A DNA stretch of 17,815 nucleotides from Clostridium sp. CAG:288. GTDB lineage: Bacteria > Bacillota_I > Bacilli_A > RFN20 > CAG-288. A program made the position numbers and the translations under genes. The notes beneath the pieces are model-generated. The model worked only from the letters and a program-made list of their open reading frames with translations, made no database searches and was not told the DNA's origin. Position 1 is the stretch's first letter; every line of letters begins with the position of its first letter. The stretch spans positions 1-17,815 of the forward strand of contig FR898171.1 in assembly GCA_000437395.1 (NCBI GenBank), in the 5' to 3' direction. This document shows, piece by piece, positions 15,378 through 17,815 of the stretch.

Positions 15378-17815
<2,438 letters not shown>

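Overview
The window looks like a chromosomal piece of a low-GC Firmicute of the Bacilli/Mollicutes side. It is AT-rich, has canonical Gram-positive Shine-Dalgarno sites (GGAGG, AAAGGAGG), carries hprK, whiA and lgt, and has a 16S gene ending in the B. subtilis-like anti-SD CCTCCTTTCTA. The 16S gene resembles uncultured gut Bacilli lineages (Erysipelotrichales/RF39-like), but this placement is from memory and approximate. All Trp codons checked in the housekeeping genes are TGG, and 11 of 13 reading frames end in TAA, so nothing contradicts the standard code.

Region by region. (1) 1-1342 is an accessory island: the 3' end of an RHS-repeat protein with a variable C-terminal tip that I do not recognise, a small gene directly behind it in the position of an immunity gene, a short relic of a second RHS core, and a strong terminator. 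(2) 1379-8570 is a tight co-directional operon, uvrA-hprK-lgt-HAD phosphatase (ppaX-like)-trxB-whiA, with overlapping or nearly touching genes after hprK. It closes with a terminator whose loop is exactly the 12-bp convergent overlap with clpP. (3) clpP is on the minus strand. (4) The clpP-pgk intergenic region holds a catabolite-responsive element (cre) and a good promoter for pgk-tpiA, which ends in a terminator. (5) Two monocistronic units follow, a Bax inhibitor-1 family membrane protein and a 321-aa protein of unknown function, each with its own terminator. (6) 13307-17815 is the start of an rRNA operon: promoter, leader with boxA, 16S, a tRNA-less spacer with a second boxA, and 23S cut off by the window end.

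Functional links. HprK/P phosphorylates HPr on Ser46, the PpaX-type phosphatase removes the pyrophosphate released when HPr(Ser-P) is dephosphorylated, and HPr(Ser-P)-CcpA binds cre sites. One such site lies about 55 bp upstream of the predicted pgk start, where CcpA usually activates. The window therefore holds both the sensor kinase and a likely target of carbon control. uvrA, lgt, trxB, whiA, clpP and rRNA are core functions; their clustering echoes the B. subtilis hprK-lgt-ppaX and trxB-yvcIJK-whiA-clpP neighbourhoods in compressed form, without rapZ and yvcK.

The most unusual items are the RHS tip/immunity pair with its relic, substitutions at normally near-invariant 16S positions (including C1400U), the terminator embedded in the whiA/clpP overlap, and a 10-mer, ATATAAACGC, repeated in three promoter regions.
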